The translations under genes were made by a program, and so were the position numbers. Shown here one piece after another: positions 52,365-64,000 of a stretch of 64,000 nt of DNA. The first letter of the stretch is position 1. Each line of letters starts with the position of its first letter. The stretch is from Xanthobacteraceae bacterium (lineage in GTDB: Bacteria; Pseudomonadota; Alphaproteobacteria; Rhizobiales; Xanthobacteraceae). Below the pieces are notes generated by a model. The model saw only the letters and a program-made list of their open reading frames with translations, was not told the DNA's origin and made no database searches. The stretch spans positions 1,054,001-1,118,000 of the forward strand of contig JAHBZE010000001.1 in NCBI GenBank assembly GCA_019635585.1, read 5' to 3'.

Positions 52365-53213
52365 TTAGTGCGCGAGCGGCGTGCCCGCGCCCCAGACGTA
52401 AATCCAGACGAACAGGAACAGCCACACGACGTCGACGAAGTGCCAGTACCAGGCGGCGGCTTCGAAGCCGAAGTGATGATCCGGCGTGAAGTGGCCGAGA
52501 TAAAGCCGGTACAGACAAACGGCGAGGAAGATCGTGCCGATCAGCACATGCACGCCGTGGAAACCGGTCGCCATGAAGAAGGTCGAGCCGTAGATGTGAC
52601 CACTATAGGTGAAGGCCGCATGCGCATATTCGTAGGCCTGCACGCAGGTGAACATCGCGCCGAGCGCGACAGTCAACCAGAGCGCCTGCTTCGCGGATTT
52701 TCGGTCACCCTCGAGAATCGCGTGATGCGCCCAGGTTACGGTGGTACCCGAGGTCAGCAGGATCAGCGTATTCAAAAGCGGGAGGTGCCACGGATCGAAC
52801 GTACCCTTGAAGTTATCGGTCGGATGAGGCGGCCAGACGCCGCCGGTCAAATCTTTGCGCATGTACTGGTGCAGTTCGCCCGGAAACAGCGCGACGTCGA
52901 AATAGGCCCAGAACCAGGCCACGAAGAACATTACCTCAGAGGCAATGAAGAGAATCATGCCGTAGCGCAGATGGAGCTGCACGACCTTCGTGTGATGGCC
53001 GGTCTGCGCCTCGTCGATAATGTCTCGCCACCAGACAATCATCACGTAGATGATGCCGACCGCGCCCGCGAGCGCGACCAACGAAGTGCCGCCGCGCATC
53101 CAGAGAACCGCGCCGGTCGTCACCACGAGACCGAAGAAGGCGCCGAGGATCGGCCACGGGCTCGGATTGACGAGGTGGTAATCGTGTTGCGGTTTTGCGT
53201 GCGCGTCGGCCAT
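52365..53213 (-). CDS. ctaE: Cytochrome c oxidase subunit III
   Basis: A 282-residue membrane protein with seven helices ([14 protein letters not shown] carries the conserved acidic residue; [18 protein letters not shown] and [22 protein letters not shown] are typical). It is part of the aa3-type terminal oxidase. I start at [21 protein letters not shown] (53213), where the family begins. Confidence 0.96.
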   Translation of the reverse strand: MADAHAKPQHDYHLVNPSPWPILGAFFGLVVTTGAVLWMRGGTSLVALAGAVGIIYVMIVWWRDIIDEAQTGHHTKVVQLHLRYGMILFIASEVMFFVAWFWAYFDVALFPGELHQYMRKDLTGGVWPPHPTDNFKGTFDPWHLPLLNTLILLTSGTTVTWAHHAILEGDRKSAKQALWLTVALGAMFTCVQAYEYAHAAFTYSGHIYGSTFFMATGFHGVHVLIGTIFLAVCLYRLYLGHFTPDHHFGFEAAAWYWHFVDVVWLFLFVWIYVWGAGTPLAH

Positions 53214-53300
53214 TTTCGTTCTCTCCACCGGCTATCCGGGCCAGCATTTGGTCGTTTCTATCAGCGCCCGGCGACGAGCCGCAAGGCGAGGTTCACTTTT

Positions 53301-53353
53301 TAGCGCATGACCTTATCCGAAAGCCGGTACCCACTTTTGGGGGTCATGCGCTA
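53301..53353. repeat. Rhizobiales-type intergenic palindrome
   Basis: AGCGCATGACC (53302-53312) and GGTCATGCGCT (53342-53352) are perfect 11-bp inverted arms around a core CTTATCCGAAAGCCGG...CCACTTTTGG. I recall very similar AGCGCATGA...CCGAAAAACCGG...CACTTTT elements scattered through Bradyrhizobium and related genomes. Its right edge supplies the TAG stop codon of ctaG. It can also fold as a stem-loop in the ctaG-ctaE transcript. Confidence 0.85.
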
Positions 53354-54010
53354 GTTGGTCCGCTCCGGTTTGGCCGTCGCCGCAACGGGCTTGGGCTTAT
53401 TCACCGGGAAAAAAGTGTAGGACAGCGTAATCGTGCTTATTTGCCGCGCCTCCGCGTCCTCCTCGATCTCGGGGCGGACGAAAAAGACCACCGGCATCGG
53501 CATTTTCTCGCCGGGGCCGAGGCGCTGCTCGGTGAAGCAGAAACACTGCATTTTCGCGAAATAGAGCCCCGCCTGCGGCGGCGAGACATTGTAGGTCGCG
53601 CTCGCTACGGTCTCGTCGCTCGAGACGTTGGTCGCAAAATATTTGACCAGAACAGTCTCGCCGATATTCACCTCGATCTCGCGCACCTCGGGCTGGAACT
53701 CCCAGGGGACGCCTGCGACGTTTGCGTCGAAGCGGACGCGGATTTTCCGGGTGAGCGGTTTTGCCGGCGCTTCGGTCGCAACCTGCGTGACGCCGCCGAA
53801 GCCGGTCGTGCGGCAGAACCAGTTGTAGAACGGTACCGCCGCGAAGGAGGCGCCGACCATGCAGGCGACGAATACGACCAGCGGCAGCGCGACGTTGCGG
53901 TGACGGCGCGTGAGCGTGGAATCGTCTTTCTTGGCTTGCGGCAGCGCGGCATTGCGGTGACTGCGCGTGCGCGCGGAATTGTCTTTCTTGGCTTTCGGTG
54001 TTCGCTTCAT
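53351..54010 (-). CDS. ctaG: Cytochrome c oxidase assembly protein CtaG/Cox11
   Basis: Copper chaperone that builds the CuB site in subunit I. The 219-residue protein has one membrane helix ([27 protein letters not shown]) and the Cox11 copper motif CFCFTEQ. The N-terminal 40 residues contain a tandem repeat ([19 protein letters not shown] and [19 protein letters not shown]), so the cytosolic tail is longer than usual. Its ATG overlaps the small gene at 54007 by 4 bases. Confidence 0.94.
   Translation of the reverse strand: MKRTPKAKKDNSARTRSHRNAALPQAKKDDSTLTRRHRNVALPLVVFVACMVGASFAAVPFYNWFCRTTGFGGVTQVATEAPAKPLTRKIRVRFDANVAGVPWEFQPEVREIEVNIGETVLVKYFATNVSSDETVASATYNVSPPQAGLYFAKMQCFCFTEQRLGPGEKMPMPVVFFVRPEIEEDAEARQISTITLSYTFFPVNKPKPVAATAKPERTN
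53881..53994. repeat. 57-bp tandem duplication inside the start of ctaG
   Basis: Two adjacent 57-base units (53881-53937 and 53938-53994) each begin GCGGCAGCGCG and end GTCTTTCTTGGCTT. They differ at only a few bases and keep the reading frame, adding 19 residues to the CtaG cytosolic tail. Confidence 0.9.
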
Positions 54011-54189
54011 GCCAGCACCGTAATCGCGGGCAGTTCGGACTTCTTCATCACGCCGGGGCCGAGCTTCACGATGGTGACGACGTAGAACAGGATCACGAGG
54101 AAGGCGAGCACGAGGCCGATCGCAAGCGAGCGGCGCCGGCGGCTCTTCTTCTGCGCTTCGGTGAGTATCACGCCCTTGTCGTTCGTCAT
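54007..54189 (-). CDS. Small single-helix protein of the cox operon (CoxF-like)
   Basis: A 60-residue protein with a basic N-terminus (KKSRRRRS) and one membrane helix ([20 protein letters not shown]). A protein of this size and shape regularly lies between ctaB and ctaG in alphaproteobacteria and is called CoxF or a hypothetical transmembrane protein. Function is not established. Confidence 0.8.
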   Translation of the reverse strand: MTNDKGVILTEAQKKSRRRRSLAIGLVLAFLVILFYVVTIVKLGPGVMKKSELPAITVLA

Positions 54190-54195
54190 TTCAAC

Positions 54196-55116
54196 TCACC
54201 GCACCATGCCTTCGCCGAGCAGAACGGCAAACAGCAGGAACAGATAAAGGATCGAATAGGCGAAAAGATGCTTACAGGCGCGCTCCGCCGCCTCGCCTTC
54301 CCGCTTGCGATAGACCTGCCACGCGAACAGCAGAAAGAACGCGCCGAGCGCAATCGAGATTGCGCCATAGAGCCAACCGGTCATGCCGAGCGCGAACGGC
54401 GCTACGCCGACCGGCGCCAGCACGAGCGAATAGAGCAGAATCTGGCGGCGAGTTTCGTCATCGCCCGCCACGTTCGGCAGCATCGGGATGCCCGCGCGTT
54501 CGTAGTCGCGTTTCTTCAAGAGCGCGAGCGCCCAGAAGTGCGGCGGCGTCCAGACGAAGATCAGTGTGAAGAGAAGCAAGGGCTCAAGCGTGACATTCCC
54601 GGTCACCGCGGCCCAGCCGATGATCGGCGGCAGCGCACCGGCGGCACCGCCGATCACGATGTTCTGCGGCGTCGCGCGCTTCAGCCACATCGAATAGATC
54701 ACGGCGTAGAAGAAAATCGTGAAGGCAAGCAGCGCACCCGCGAGCACGCCGACGAGCAGGCCGAGCATCAGCACCGACGCGCCCGAAAGCAGCAGCCCGA
54801 AGACCATAGCCTCGCCCGGCTCGACGCGGCCTGCCGGAATTGGCCGCGTGCGTGTGCGATCCATGCGCGCGTCAATGTCGGCGTCCCACCACATGTTGAG
54901 CGCACCGGCGGCGCCCGCGCCGACGGCAATGCAAAGTAGTGCGACGAAGCCGATTACCGGATGAATGTCGCCCGGCGCGCGGACGATACCGACCAGCGCG
55001 GTGAAGATGACGAGCGACATCACACGGGGCTTCAGCAACGCCCAGTAATCTTCGACGCCGGCAAAACCCGAAAGGTTGTCTGCGCGGACTGTGCGTTCTT
55101 CGGAGATCAGTGACAT
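54196..55116 (-). CDS. ctaB: Protohaem IX farnesyltransferase (haem O synthase)
   Basis: UbiA-superfamily membrane enzyme that adds a farnesyl group to haem b, the first step to haem a. The 306 residues have about nine helices. The Asp-rich prenyl-diphosphate motif is [19 protein letters not shown], and a second acidic loop is seen in AGDDETRRQ. It lies downstream of ctaD, separated by two hairpins. Confidence 0.95.
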   Translation of the reverse strand: MSLISEERTVRADNLSGFAGVEDYWALLKPRVMSLVIFTALVGIVRAPGDIHPVIGFVALLCIAVGAGAAGALNMWWDADIDARMDRTRTRPIPAGRVEPGEAMVFGLLLSGASVLMLGLLVGVLAGALLAFTIFFYAVIYSMWLKRATPQNIVIGGAAGALPPIIGWAAVTGNVTLEPLLLFTLIFVWTPPHFWALALLKKRDYERAGIPMLPNVAGDDETRRQILLYSLVLAPVGVAPFALGMTGWLYGAISIALGAFFLLFAWQVYRKREGEAAERACKHLFAYSILYLFLLFAVLLGEGMVR

Positions 55117-55151
55117 GACGTTCGTTCAGTTCGACTTCGACTAACTCTAGA

Positions 55152-55206
55152 GAAGCGGAACATACCGCTTCCTCGTAACAGTTCCGGCGGGCAATTAGCC
55201 CGCCGG
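55152..55206 (-). promoter_or_regulatory. Two stem-loops between ctaD and ctaB
   Basis: GAAGCGG-aacata-CCGCTTC (55152-55171) and CCGGCGGGC-aatta-GCCCGCCGG (55184-55206) are perfect hairpins. Neither is followed by a T-run on the minus strand. They may stabilise the ctaCD part of the transcript or lower read-through into the assembly genes. Confidence 0.55.
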
Positions 55207-55236
55207 TCTCAATAGGCCCGGCAGAACAACCGGAAG

Positions 55237-57754
<2,518 letters not shown>

Positions 57755-58087
57755 CTAAAACCTCGTCTTCAGAATTCTCGCCTTTGGCCAGGCGGCGGGC
57801 CCAGGAAAGCAGGCCCGGAATCTTCAAGCTAAACTAACACCGGAGTACCCGCCCCGGAACGATCCCCAAGGCGGCTCATTGCCGCGCATTCAAGGGATTC
57901 CCGGTCCAGAAGCGCCTGCAAAGCGGTGTTGCGGCACGATCAACCATACTCCGGATTACGCTGCAACGCCCGTGCCGGGGGATGAGCGGCCGCGCCCCAT
58001 TCTTGACATGAGCGGACGGCGATGTACCCGCTCTGAGCCCCGGACGGACGAACGGCCCCGCGCGATTCGCAGGGCCCGGAGAAATGG
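57755..58087. other. Divergent intergenic region between ctaC and the IalB-like gene
   Basis: About 330 bases with no gene. It must contain the cox promoter on the minus strand, which I cannot place. A TTGACA at 58003-58008 could be a -35 element for the plus-strand IalB-like gene, but no good -10 follows. Confidence 0.5.
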
Positions 58088-58621
58088 ATGCGGACTAATT
58101 CCGATGCGCGTATTTCAACCCGCGCCGCCGCGGCGGCGTTCCTGATCGCAGCCTGCCTGTTGCCGGTCCAAAGCCGCGCGCAGCAAGGCACCGTTCGGTC
58201 AGTTCATAACGACTGGCAGATCAGGTGCGAAAAAGCGCCGGGTTCGCCGAGCGAGCAGTGCGCGCTGGTCCAGAGCGTGACCGCCGAAGACCGGCCCAAT
58301 GTCGGGCTCACGGTGATTGTGCTTAAGACCGCGGACGGCAAGAACCGGATCCTACGGGTACTGGTTCCGCTGGGCGTACTCCTGCCGAAAGGCCTTGGCC
58401 TCCGGGTCGATCAGACTGATGTCGGCTCGGCCTCGTTCGAGCGCTGCCTGCAGAACGGCTGCGTCTCCAATATCTATATGGATGAAAAGCTGATCTCCCA
58501 GCTGAGGTCCGGAAAGCAGGCGCTGTTCTTGATCTATCAGACGCCGGAAGAAGGTATTGGCGTCCCGGTGAGCCTGCTGGGATTTAGCGCCGGCTTCGAA
58601 CAACTCGACAAGACCCCTTAA
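58088..58621 (+). CDS. Invasion-associated locus B (IalB) family protein
   Basis: A 177-residue secreted protein: signal peptide (AAAAAFLIAACLLPVQSRAQ), then HNDWQIRCEKAPGSPSEQCALVQ and a C-terminal SLLGFSAGFEQL, all typical of IalB. The name comes from Bartonella; in free-living alphaproteobacteria these are general periplasmic proteins of unknown role. Another ATG four bases upstream is out of frame. Confidence 0.88.
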   Translation: MRTNSDARISTRAAAAAFLIAACLLPVQSRAQQGTVRSVHNDWQIRCEKAPGSPSEQCALVQSVTAEDRPNVGLTVIVLKTADGKNRILRVLVPLGVLLPKGLGLRVDQTDVGSASFERCLQNGCVSNIYMDEKLISQLRSGKQALFLIYQTPEEGIGVPVSLLGFSAGFEQLDKTP

Positions 58622-58647
58622 CTAGTCTCGCAGCCCGCCTTCATTCT

Positions 58648-59562
58648 TCAAGCCTTCGGCTTCGGCGGAGTGGAGAGCACGATTGCGTTCCCGAGCAGGA
58701 CGAGCGCTACTCCGATCATCGCCCAGACCGTCCAGACATAACTTTCGAACAACGTCGAAAGAATCAATGCAACCAGCGGCATCAGTACGGTAACGTAGCC
58801 GGTGCGGCCGGTGCCGATGCGGCCGATCAGCGTGACATAGGCGAAGAAGCCGATCGCAGTGCCCGCGACCGCGAGCCACAGGAGTGAAAGCACGTACTTC
58901 GGCGTCCATTCGATGATGAAAGGCTGGCCGCGCAGAAGCGCTAACAGTGCGATGAAAGCTGTCCCATAAAGCATCGACCAGGCGTTCGCGGAAAGAACGG
59001 GAAGTCCCCTCGCCTGGAAGGCGGCCGAAAACATATTGCCGGTCGTGAAAATGACGATGGATAACAGCATCAAAAGCACGCCGGTCAGCGTTCCGGGCTG
59101 CGCGTCGACCGAGAGCAGTTTCGGCCCGAATAAGAGCGCGACCCCGATTACGCCGACGATTGCGCCCGCGATGACGCGAAGGTTCAAGCCGCCGCGCCCG
59201 AGCAGCGCGGCATAAAGCGGATTGATGACGGCAGTGAGCGAGAAGATGATCGCAAGTAATCCGCCGTTCAGATGGAAGCCAGCGTAATAAGCGGACACGA
59301 AGTTGAAGGAAAACATCGTCAGGCCGAGAATCGCAAAACGCAAATGATCTTCGAGCGGAAAGCGCACCCGGCCGTTCATCGCGATCAGCCAGCCGAAAAC
59401 GATCAAGCCGCCGAGTAGGAAGCGCCAGACCGCCGAAACTTCCGGCGACACCACGCCAAGTTGCAGACGCAGCGGCAGCCAGGCCGCGCCCCAGGTAATG
59501 ACGACGGTTGCGTAAAGCGCATAGTCGGCGGCGGTGAGCGTGCCGTGCGGCTGCTGTTTCAT
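58648..59562 (-). CDS. EamA-family (DMT superfamily) transporter
   Basis: A 304-residue inner-membrane protein with ten helices arranged as two EamA repeats (about residues 15-145 and 160-298). Members export metabolites or amino acids; the substrate is not readable. It starts 7 bases after the gshA stop and is probably co-transcribed with it. Confidence 0.9.
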   Translation of the reverse strand: MKQQPHGTLTAADYALYATVVITWGAAWLPLRLQLGVVSPEVSAVWRFLLGGLIVFGWLIAMNGRVRFPLEDHLRFAILGLTMFSFNFVSAYYAGFHLNGGLLAIIFSLTAVINPLYAALLGRGGLNLRVIAGAIVGVIGVALLFGPKLLSVDAQPGTLTGVLLMLLSIVIFTTGNMFSAAFQARGLPVLSANAWSMLYGTAFIALLALLRGQPFIIEWTPKYVLSLLWLAVAGTAIGFFAYVTLIGRIGTGRTGYVTVLMPLVALILSTLFESYVWTVWAMIGVALVLLGNAIVLSTPPKPKA

Positions 59563-59569
59563 GCCGGAA

Positions 59570-60940
59570 TCAATAAGCCAGCAGTTCGAACGCCGGATCG
59601 ACCGAGCCGCCCCAGACGCCGCGATAGAGCGCGAGCAATTCTTCGGCCGGTGTCTTGCCGCGCTCGATGATCTCGTCGAGCGGCTCGAGAAAATCGGATT
59701 CGTCGCGGCCGTCGTAGAGTTTGCGCTCGCGCCGTTTCAAGCCGTTGCGCGAGAGCGCGAGAATTTCGCCTGCGACTTCGCGAACCGTGCGGCCGCCGAT
59801 TTTCGCGTTCAACCCAAACTTCGGCACGTCGGCGCGAAGTTTTTCGCGCTCGGCTTCGCTCCAACCCTTGACGATTTGCCATGCCGCGTCGAGCGAAACA
59901 TCGTCATAGAGCAGACCGACCCAAAGCGCGGGCAGCGCGCAGAGGCTTTTCCACGGGCCTGCGTCCGCGCCGCGCATTTCGAGATAGCGCTTGAGCCGCA
60001 CCTCGGGAAAAATCGTGCTCAGATGATTGGCCCAGTCGGAGATCGTTGCGCGTTCGCCCGGTACGGCCGGGTGTTTGCCCACAAGCAGATCGCGGAACGA
60101 AGAACCGGCGACGTCGATATATTCGCTGCCGCGCTTGACGAAATACATCGGCACGTCGAGCGCATAATCGACATAGCGCTCGTAGCCCATGCCGGACTCG
60201 AAGGCGAAGGGCAGCATGCCGGAACGCGCGTTGTCGGTATCTTCCCAGATGTGCGAGCGGAACGAGAGATAGCCGTTCGGCTTGCCTTCGGTGAACGGCG
60301 AGTTCGCAAACAGCGCGGTCGCGATCGGCTGCAGGCTCAGCGAAACGCGGAGCTTCTTCACCATGTCGGCCTCGTTCGCGAAATCGAGGTTTGCCTGCAC
60401 GGTGCAGGTGCGGAACATCATGTCGAGGCCGAGCGAACCGACCTTCGGCATGTAGTTCGACATGATCTTGTAGCGGCCCTTGGGCATCACCGGCGTTTGT
60501 TCGCGCGTCCAGGCGGGCGACATGCCGATACCGAGAAAGCCGATGCCAAGGGGCTCTGCGACCTGACGAAGCTGCGCGAGATGCGCGTTCAATTCCGCGC
60601 AAGTGCGGTGGATAGTTTCCAACGGCGCACCGGAAAGCTCGAACTGTCCGCCCGGCTCCAGCGAGATCGCACCGCCGCCGGTGACATCGGCCAAGCCGAT
60701 GATGGTCTTGCCTTCGAGGATCGGTTCCCAGCCGAGCAGCAACTGCATGCCTTCGAGCAGCGCGCGGATGCCGCGGCGGCCCTCATAGGGCACCGGCGAA
60801 TGGTCGGCGGTCCGGAACGGGATTTTCTCGTGCTCGGTGCCGACCCGGAATTCCGACTTCGGTTTTTCGCCTTGGGCGATCCACGCGACCAGTTCGTCGC
60901 GCGTCTCGATCGGCGTCATATCGATTTGGTCGCGGGCCAT
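59570..60940 (-). CDS. gshA: Glutamate-cysteine ligase (alphaproteobacterial/plant type)
   Basis: First enzyme of glutathione synthesis, joining glutamate and cysteine. The 456-residue protein matches the class found in Rhizobiales and plants: [13 protein letters not shown] near the start, [38 protein letters not shown] and FEWDADPAF-type ends (here [15 protein letters not shown]). It is followed by the EamA gene; a second ligase-superfamily gene lies upstream on the same strand. Confidence 0.93.
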   Translation of the reverse strand: MARDQIDMTPIETRDELVAWIAQGEKPKSEFRVGTEHEKIPFRTADHSPVPYEGRRGIRALLEGMQLLLGWEPILEGKTIIGLADVTGGGAISLEPGGQFELSGAPLETIHRTCAELNAHLAQLRQVAEPLGIGFLGIGMSPAWTREQTPVMPKGRYKIMSNYMPKVGSLGLDMMFRTCTVQANLDFANEADMVKKLRVSLSLQPIATALFANSPFTEGKPNGYLSFRSHIWEDTDNARSGMLPFAFESGMGYERYVDYALDVPMYFVKRGSEYIDVAGSSFRDLLVGKHPAVPGERATISDWANHLSTIFPEVRLKRYLEMRGADAGPWKSLCALPALWVGLLYDDVSLDAAWQIVKGWSEAEREKLRADVPKFGLNAKIGGRTVREVAGEILALSRNGLKRRERKLYDGRDESDFLEPLDEIIERGKTPAEELLALYRGVWGGSVDPAFELLAY

Positions 60941-61022
60941 TCTTCAGGCGATTCCGGCAAAAGGTCGCGGACCATACAGGAGGCATCGCAGCGCCGCCAA
61001 TGCGGGGCGCGCAAAGCACGCA

Positions 61023-62144
61023 TCATTGTATGCTTGTCGCGACCAGCCAGTTTTTCACGGCTTTGAGCGCCTCGCCCCGGCTTTTGGTCCGCTCCTCGGC
61101 CTCTCCGAAGACCGTGATCTGTGCGTCGGCGCTGGTGCCGGTGTCGAAAATGGCGCCAATCAGCGACAGCTCGATTTCGCAGCCAAGCGCCTTCGCGTCG
61201 GGTGCGAGCATGTCGACGAGTTCGGACACCGCCTCCCGCACCGGCACGGCAGAACCCCGCTTCCGGTCGACGAAGCTGCCATGAATGCCGTAGCGCTGCG
61301 CGCGCCATTTATTTTCGGCGGCAATGGCATAATCGATCGGCGTCAGCGTCTCGTTGATTTTCGGATTGCGGAAAAGATACCGCAACAGGCAGCGGTAGAA
61401 TGCCGCGAGGGCGATCGAGTCGGACACGCGCGTGCAACAGTCAGGCGCGCGCAACTCGAGCGTGGGATGCGCTTCCGACGGGCGGATCGACCACCATAGA
61501 TACGTGCCGTCGGGAATGACCCGCGCGTCGATCAGCGCCTGTTTATATTGCTCGAAGTCGTCGTCGCTTTGAAACAGCGGCGGCAGTCCGGTGCGCGGCA
61601 GTTCGTCGTAAGCCGCAAGGCGATAGCCCATGAGGCCTGTGCGACGCGAATTCCAGAACGGCGACGAAGTCGAGAGCGCGATGAAATAAGGAATGAACGG
61701 CACGATGCGCCGCATGAGTTCGATGCGCCGCCCGGAATCCGGAATTTCGACGTGCACGTGGAGACCGCAAAGCATGTTGCGCTCGGCGAGCATCTGCAGA
61801 TCCTGCATCATGCCGTCGTAGCGCATGGCTTCGGTCTGGCGCGCCGAGGTCCAGGCCGCGGTCGGATGTGTGCCTGCGGCCATGATCGACAGGCCGAATT
61901 CGGAAGCGATCGACGCCATGGTTTTCCGCAGCGTGCGCAATTCACGCGCGCCTTCGGAAAAATCGACCGAAGGCTTGGTCGCGACCTCGACTTGCGATTG
62001 CAGCATCTCGCGCGTCACCGAGGGGCCGAGGCCGGTTTTCAGCGCGGCAAGAAATGCCGCGGGCATGCGGCGCTGGACGGCTTTCGTCTCCGCATCGACG
62101 ACGAAGTATTCTTCCTCAATACCGAAGCTGTAGTCGCCCGCCAT
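61023..62144 (-). CDS. YbdK-type carboxylate-amine ligase (GCS2 family)
   Basis: A 373-residue member of the GCS2 family, related to glutamate-cysteine ligase: [10 protein letters not shown] at the start, [11 protein letters not shown] in the middle, and [14 protein letters not shown]. coli YbdK has weak glutamate-cysteine ligase activity and no firm role. I start at [13 protein letters not shown] (62144). It lies 82 bases from gshA on the same strand, so this locus has two ligases of the superfamily. Confidence 0.9.
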   Translation of the reverse strand: MAGDYSFGIEEEYFVVDAETKAVQRRMPAAFLAALKTGLGPSVTREMLQSQVEVATKPSVDFSEGARELRTLRKTMASIASEFGLSIMAAGTHPTAAWTSARQTEAMRYDGMMQDLQMLAERNMLCGLHVHVEIPDSGRRIELMRRIVPFIPYFIALSTSSPFWNSRRTGLMGYRLAAYDELPRTGLPPLFQSDDDFEQYKQALIDARVIPDGTYLWWSIRPSEAHPTLELRAPDCCTRVSDSIALAAFYRCLLRYLFRNPKINETLTPIDYAIAAENKWRAQRYGIHGSFVDRKRGSAVPVREAVSELVDMLAPDAKALGCEIELSLIGAIFDTGTSADAQITVFGEAEERTKSRGEALKAVKNWLVATSIQ

Positions 62145-62187
62145 CAATCTCTTCTCTTTCGAATTTCTTTTAGATCGGATTGGCGCG

Positions 62188-62928
62188 TCAGCGCCAGTCG
62201 CCACAGACCGCGTGCACCAGCGCGAGCGCCGCGACCGCCGCGGTATCGGCACGCAGGATGCGAGGTCCCAGCGACAGACGAATTACGTTTTGATGTGCAA
62301 GCAGCGCACGCCGCTCGTTTTCCGAGAACCCGCCTTCGGGGCCGACGAGCACCGACAATTCTTCGGCTTTTGCGCCGCGCAATTCCTCCACCGGAGATTT
62401 TTCCGCACTGTCCTCGTCACAAAACACGATACGGGAGGAAGCCGGCTGCGCCGCCAGCCACTTTTCGAACGTGAGCGGTTCATCAAGCGCGGGCAGCACG
62501 AGAATTCCGCACTGTTCGGCGGCCTCGATCGCATTCGCGCGCATGCGGTCCATATTCATTCGGTTCACTTGGGTGAATTGGGTGAGCACCGGCGACAATC
62601 GAGATACCCCCATCTCGACCGCCTTCTGCACCATGTAATCGAGGCGGGCCTGCTTGAGAGGTGCAAACGCATAGACTGGGCCAAAGGTTTCCGGCTGCGG
62701 GCGGATTTGTTTTTGCGGCTGCAAAACGGCGCCACGTTTGCCGCTGGCGGCGAGGCGCGCCAGCCATTCGCCATCGCGGCCGTTGAACACGATAACTTCT
62801 GCGCCATCGGCAAGCCTCATCACCTGACGCAGATAATGTGACTGTTCGGGGCCGAGGACGGCTTCTTGCGCCGCAGCGAGCGGGGTATTCACGAACAAGC
62901 GAGGGGCGCGAAAGTCGTATTTCGCCAA
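62188..62928 (-). CDS. rsmE: 16S rRNA m3U1498 methyltransferase RsmE
   Basis: SPOUT-class methyltransferase that modifies U1498 of 16S rRNA. The 246-residue protein has an N-terminal PUA-like part and the C-terminal knot motifs [17 protein letters not shown] and [16 protein letters not shown]. It precedes the YbdK-type gene by 43 bases. Confidence 0.94.
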   Translation of the reverse strand: MAKYDFRAPRLFVNTPLAAAQEAVLGPEQSHYLRQVMRLADGAEVIVFNGRDGEWLARLAASGKRGAVLQPQKQIRPQPETFGPVYAFAPLKQARLDYMVQKAVEMGVSRLSPVLTQFTQVNRMNMDRMRANAIEAAEQCGILVLPALDEPLTFEKWLAAQPASSRIVFCDEDSAEKSPVEELRGAKAEELSVLVGPEGGFSENERRALLAHQNVIRLSLGPRILRADTAAVAALALVHAVCGDWR

Positions 62929-63031
62929 GGCGTTCCTCCGGACTCCGGCTTTGGTAACCTTTTCGCCTCGATATTGCCCAAAGTCACTGGCTTTTGTTAC
63001 GGCTTATCCTGCCAACGACCGAACGGACCGC

Positions 63032-63592
63032 ATGTACGCTCGCATCCTGCTCGCGCTCGCTCTCGCCCTGCTTCTTCTCGCGGGCGACCAGGGTTTACTG
63101 TTCGCGCAGTCGATCACGGTCGATCCAGGCCCGCAGCAGCAGCCGCAGTCGCCGATCCAGATGCCGATGCAGCAGGCGCCACAGCAACAGAACCCCTGCG
63201 AAACAGAATTCAGGACTCTTCGCACGGAATTGGAAAACCGCGGCAAAAGCCTGCAGGAAGCGGGCAAGCGCAAGGCTTCGCCGAAAGAACTTTGCGCACG
63301 CCTCAGCGGGTATGCCGCCTCCGAAAGCAAGATGCTGAAGTTCTTCGTTTCGAAAGCGCAGACCTGCGGCGTTCCGCCTGAAGCGGCCGAGAACCTGAAA
63401 AAGAGTCAGGTAAAGACCGCCGAGCTGCGCACGAAGGTCTGCAACGCGGCAAACAATCCGCAGCAGCAGCAACAGCAATCGCCGAGCACGGGTCTCAGCG
63501 GTGCGCTTAACCAAAACACCGGCGCCGTTCCGGAGACGCCGCAAGGCGGCGGGATCTTCGACACGCTCTCCGGCAACGTCCTGCAGCAATGA
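63032..63592 (+). CDS. Small secreted Gln/Pro-rich protein
   Basis: A 186-residue protein with a signal peptide (ARILLALALALLLLAGDQGLLFAQS). Low-complexity Gln/Pro stretches (QQQPQSPIQMPMQQAPQQQ and PQQQQQQS) flank a helical core with three cysteines (NPCETEF, KELCARL, AQTCGVP). No domain is recognised. I start at MYARILLAL (63032), the first codon that gives a clean signal peptide. Its stop overlaps the ubiA ATG (ATGA). Confidence 0.78.
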   Translation: MYARILLALALALLLLAGDQGLLFAQSITVDPGPQQQPQSPIQMPMQQAPQQQNPCETEFRTLRTELENRGKSLQEAGKRKASPKELCARLSGYAASESKMLKFFVSKAQTCGVPPEAAENLKKSQVKTAELRTKVCNAANNPQQQQQQSPSTGLSGALNQNTGAVPETPQGGGIFDTLSGNVLQQ

Positions 63593-64000
63593 CAGGCGAC
63601 GGCCGCCCGGCGGCATTGCCGGTCGCCGACTCTACCGGCAACTGGGTCGATCGCGGTGCGCCGGCTTTCGCACAACCTTATCTGCGCCTTGCACGTATCG
63701 ACCGGCCGATCGGCTGGTGGCTGTTGCTGCTGCCTTGCTGGTGGTCGACTGCGGTGGCGGCACTCGCGCAACGCGCGCCTTGGCCGGACCCGAAGCTGAT
63801 CATGCTGTTTCTGATCGGCGCGATCGTCATGCGCGGGGCAGGCAGCACCTGGAACGACATTCTGGATCGCAAGATCGACGCGCAAGTCGAGCGCACGAGG
63901 AACCGGCCGATTCCTTCCGGTCAGGTTTCAGCTAAGGCGGCGTTCGTCTTTGCGATTTTTCTTTCGGTCATAGGGCTCGCGGTTCTGCTTCAGATGAACC
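63589..64000 (+). CDS. ubiA: 4-hydroxybenzoate polyprenyltransferase, N-terminal part (runs off the right edge)
   Basis: Membrane enzyme that attaches the polyprenyl chain to 4-hydroxybenzoate in ubiquinone synthesis. The first 137 codons are in view: LARIDRPIGWWLLLLPCWWS is the usual opening and GSTWNDILDRKIDAQVERT with NRPIPSG is the Asp-rich prenyl-diphosphate motif. The ATG overlaps the stop of the secreted-protein gene by 4 bases. The reading frame is open to base 64000. Confidence 0.94.
   Translation, partial: MTGDGRPAALPVADSTGNWVDRGAPAFAQPYLRLARIDRPIGWWLLLLPCWWSTAVAALAQRAPWPDPKLIMLFLIGAIVMRGAGSTWNDILDRKIDAQVERTRNRPIPSGQVSAKAAFVFAIFLSVIGLAVLLQMN

Overview
The window looks like a chromosomal segment from an alphaproteobacterium of the order Hyphomicrobiales (Rhizobiales), most like the Bradyrhizobium/Afipia/Rhodopseudomonas group. 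The clues are high GC with GC-rich third positions, the alphaproteobacterial cytochrome aa3 gene order, Irr-type iron boxes (TTAGAA-N3-TTCTAA), paired phasins, an IalB-family protein, rhizobial-type intergenic palindromes, and a tRNA-His that lacks G-1 and carries A73. No phage, insertion sequence, CRISPR array or conjugation gene was seen. Most of the content is well-organised core and metabolic operons.

Bases 1-16 kb, mostly minus strand, hold organic-acid and nitrogen metabolism. glcD-glcE-(SbmA/BacA-like ABC exporter)-glcF-aceB form a glycolate to glyoxylate to malate route. A lysine-rich histone-like gene follows, then lutABC, transcribed divergently from lldD, giving two L-lactate oxidation systems. 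Next is a cyanate/nitrate ABC transporter operon with cyanase and an NTF2-like protein (SBP-permease-ATPase-cynS-DUF1348). It reads from a perfect-consensus sigma-54 promoter. A divergently encoded PAS/AAA+/HTH regulator lies beside it, with a large dyad-symmetric site in between. That regulator lacks the GAFTGA loop normally needed to contact sigma-54.

Bases 17.7-30 kb hold a second BacA-like ABC protein with a degenerate ATPase, an unrecognised methyltransferase-like gene, a group III truncated haemoglobin, tRNA-His, two phasins, a large multi-PAS histidine kinase, and two tandem membrane Ser/Thr kinases. A third kinase of the same family lies at 37.7-39.5 kb.

Bases 30-47 kb hold a succinate-semialdehyde-type dehydrogenase, a hydratase, an arsR-arsC-aqpS arsenic operon, a 760-bp block with no convincing gene, a GNAT/ketopantoate reductase pair, and an iron module. 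The iron module is bfd, bfr and an Fe(III) SBP/permease pair, each preceded by an Irr-like box. Acetoacetyl-CoA synthetase, an AsmA protein and a secreted protein follow.

Bases 47.8-58 kb, minus strand, carry the cytochrome c oxidase cluster ctaC-ctaD-ctaB-small TM protein-ctaG-ctaE-DUF983-surf1, followed by thrC, an M16 peptidase and a RimJ-like acetyltransferase. Bases 58-64 kb carry an IalB-like protein, an EamA transporter, two glutamate-cysteine-ligase-superfamily genes, rsmE, and a small secreted protein coupled to ubiA, which runs off the window.

All calls come from reading the sequence and recalling protein families; no database search was run.
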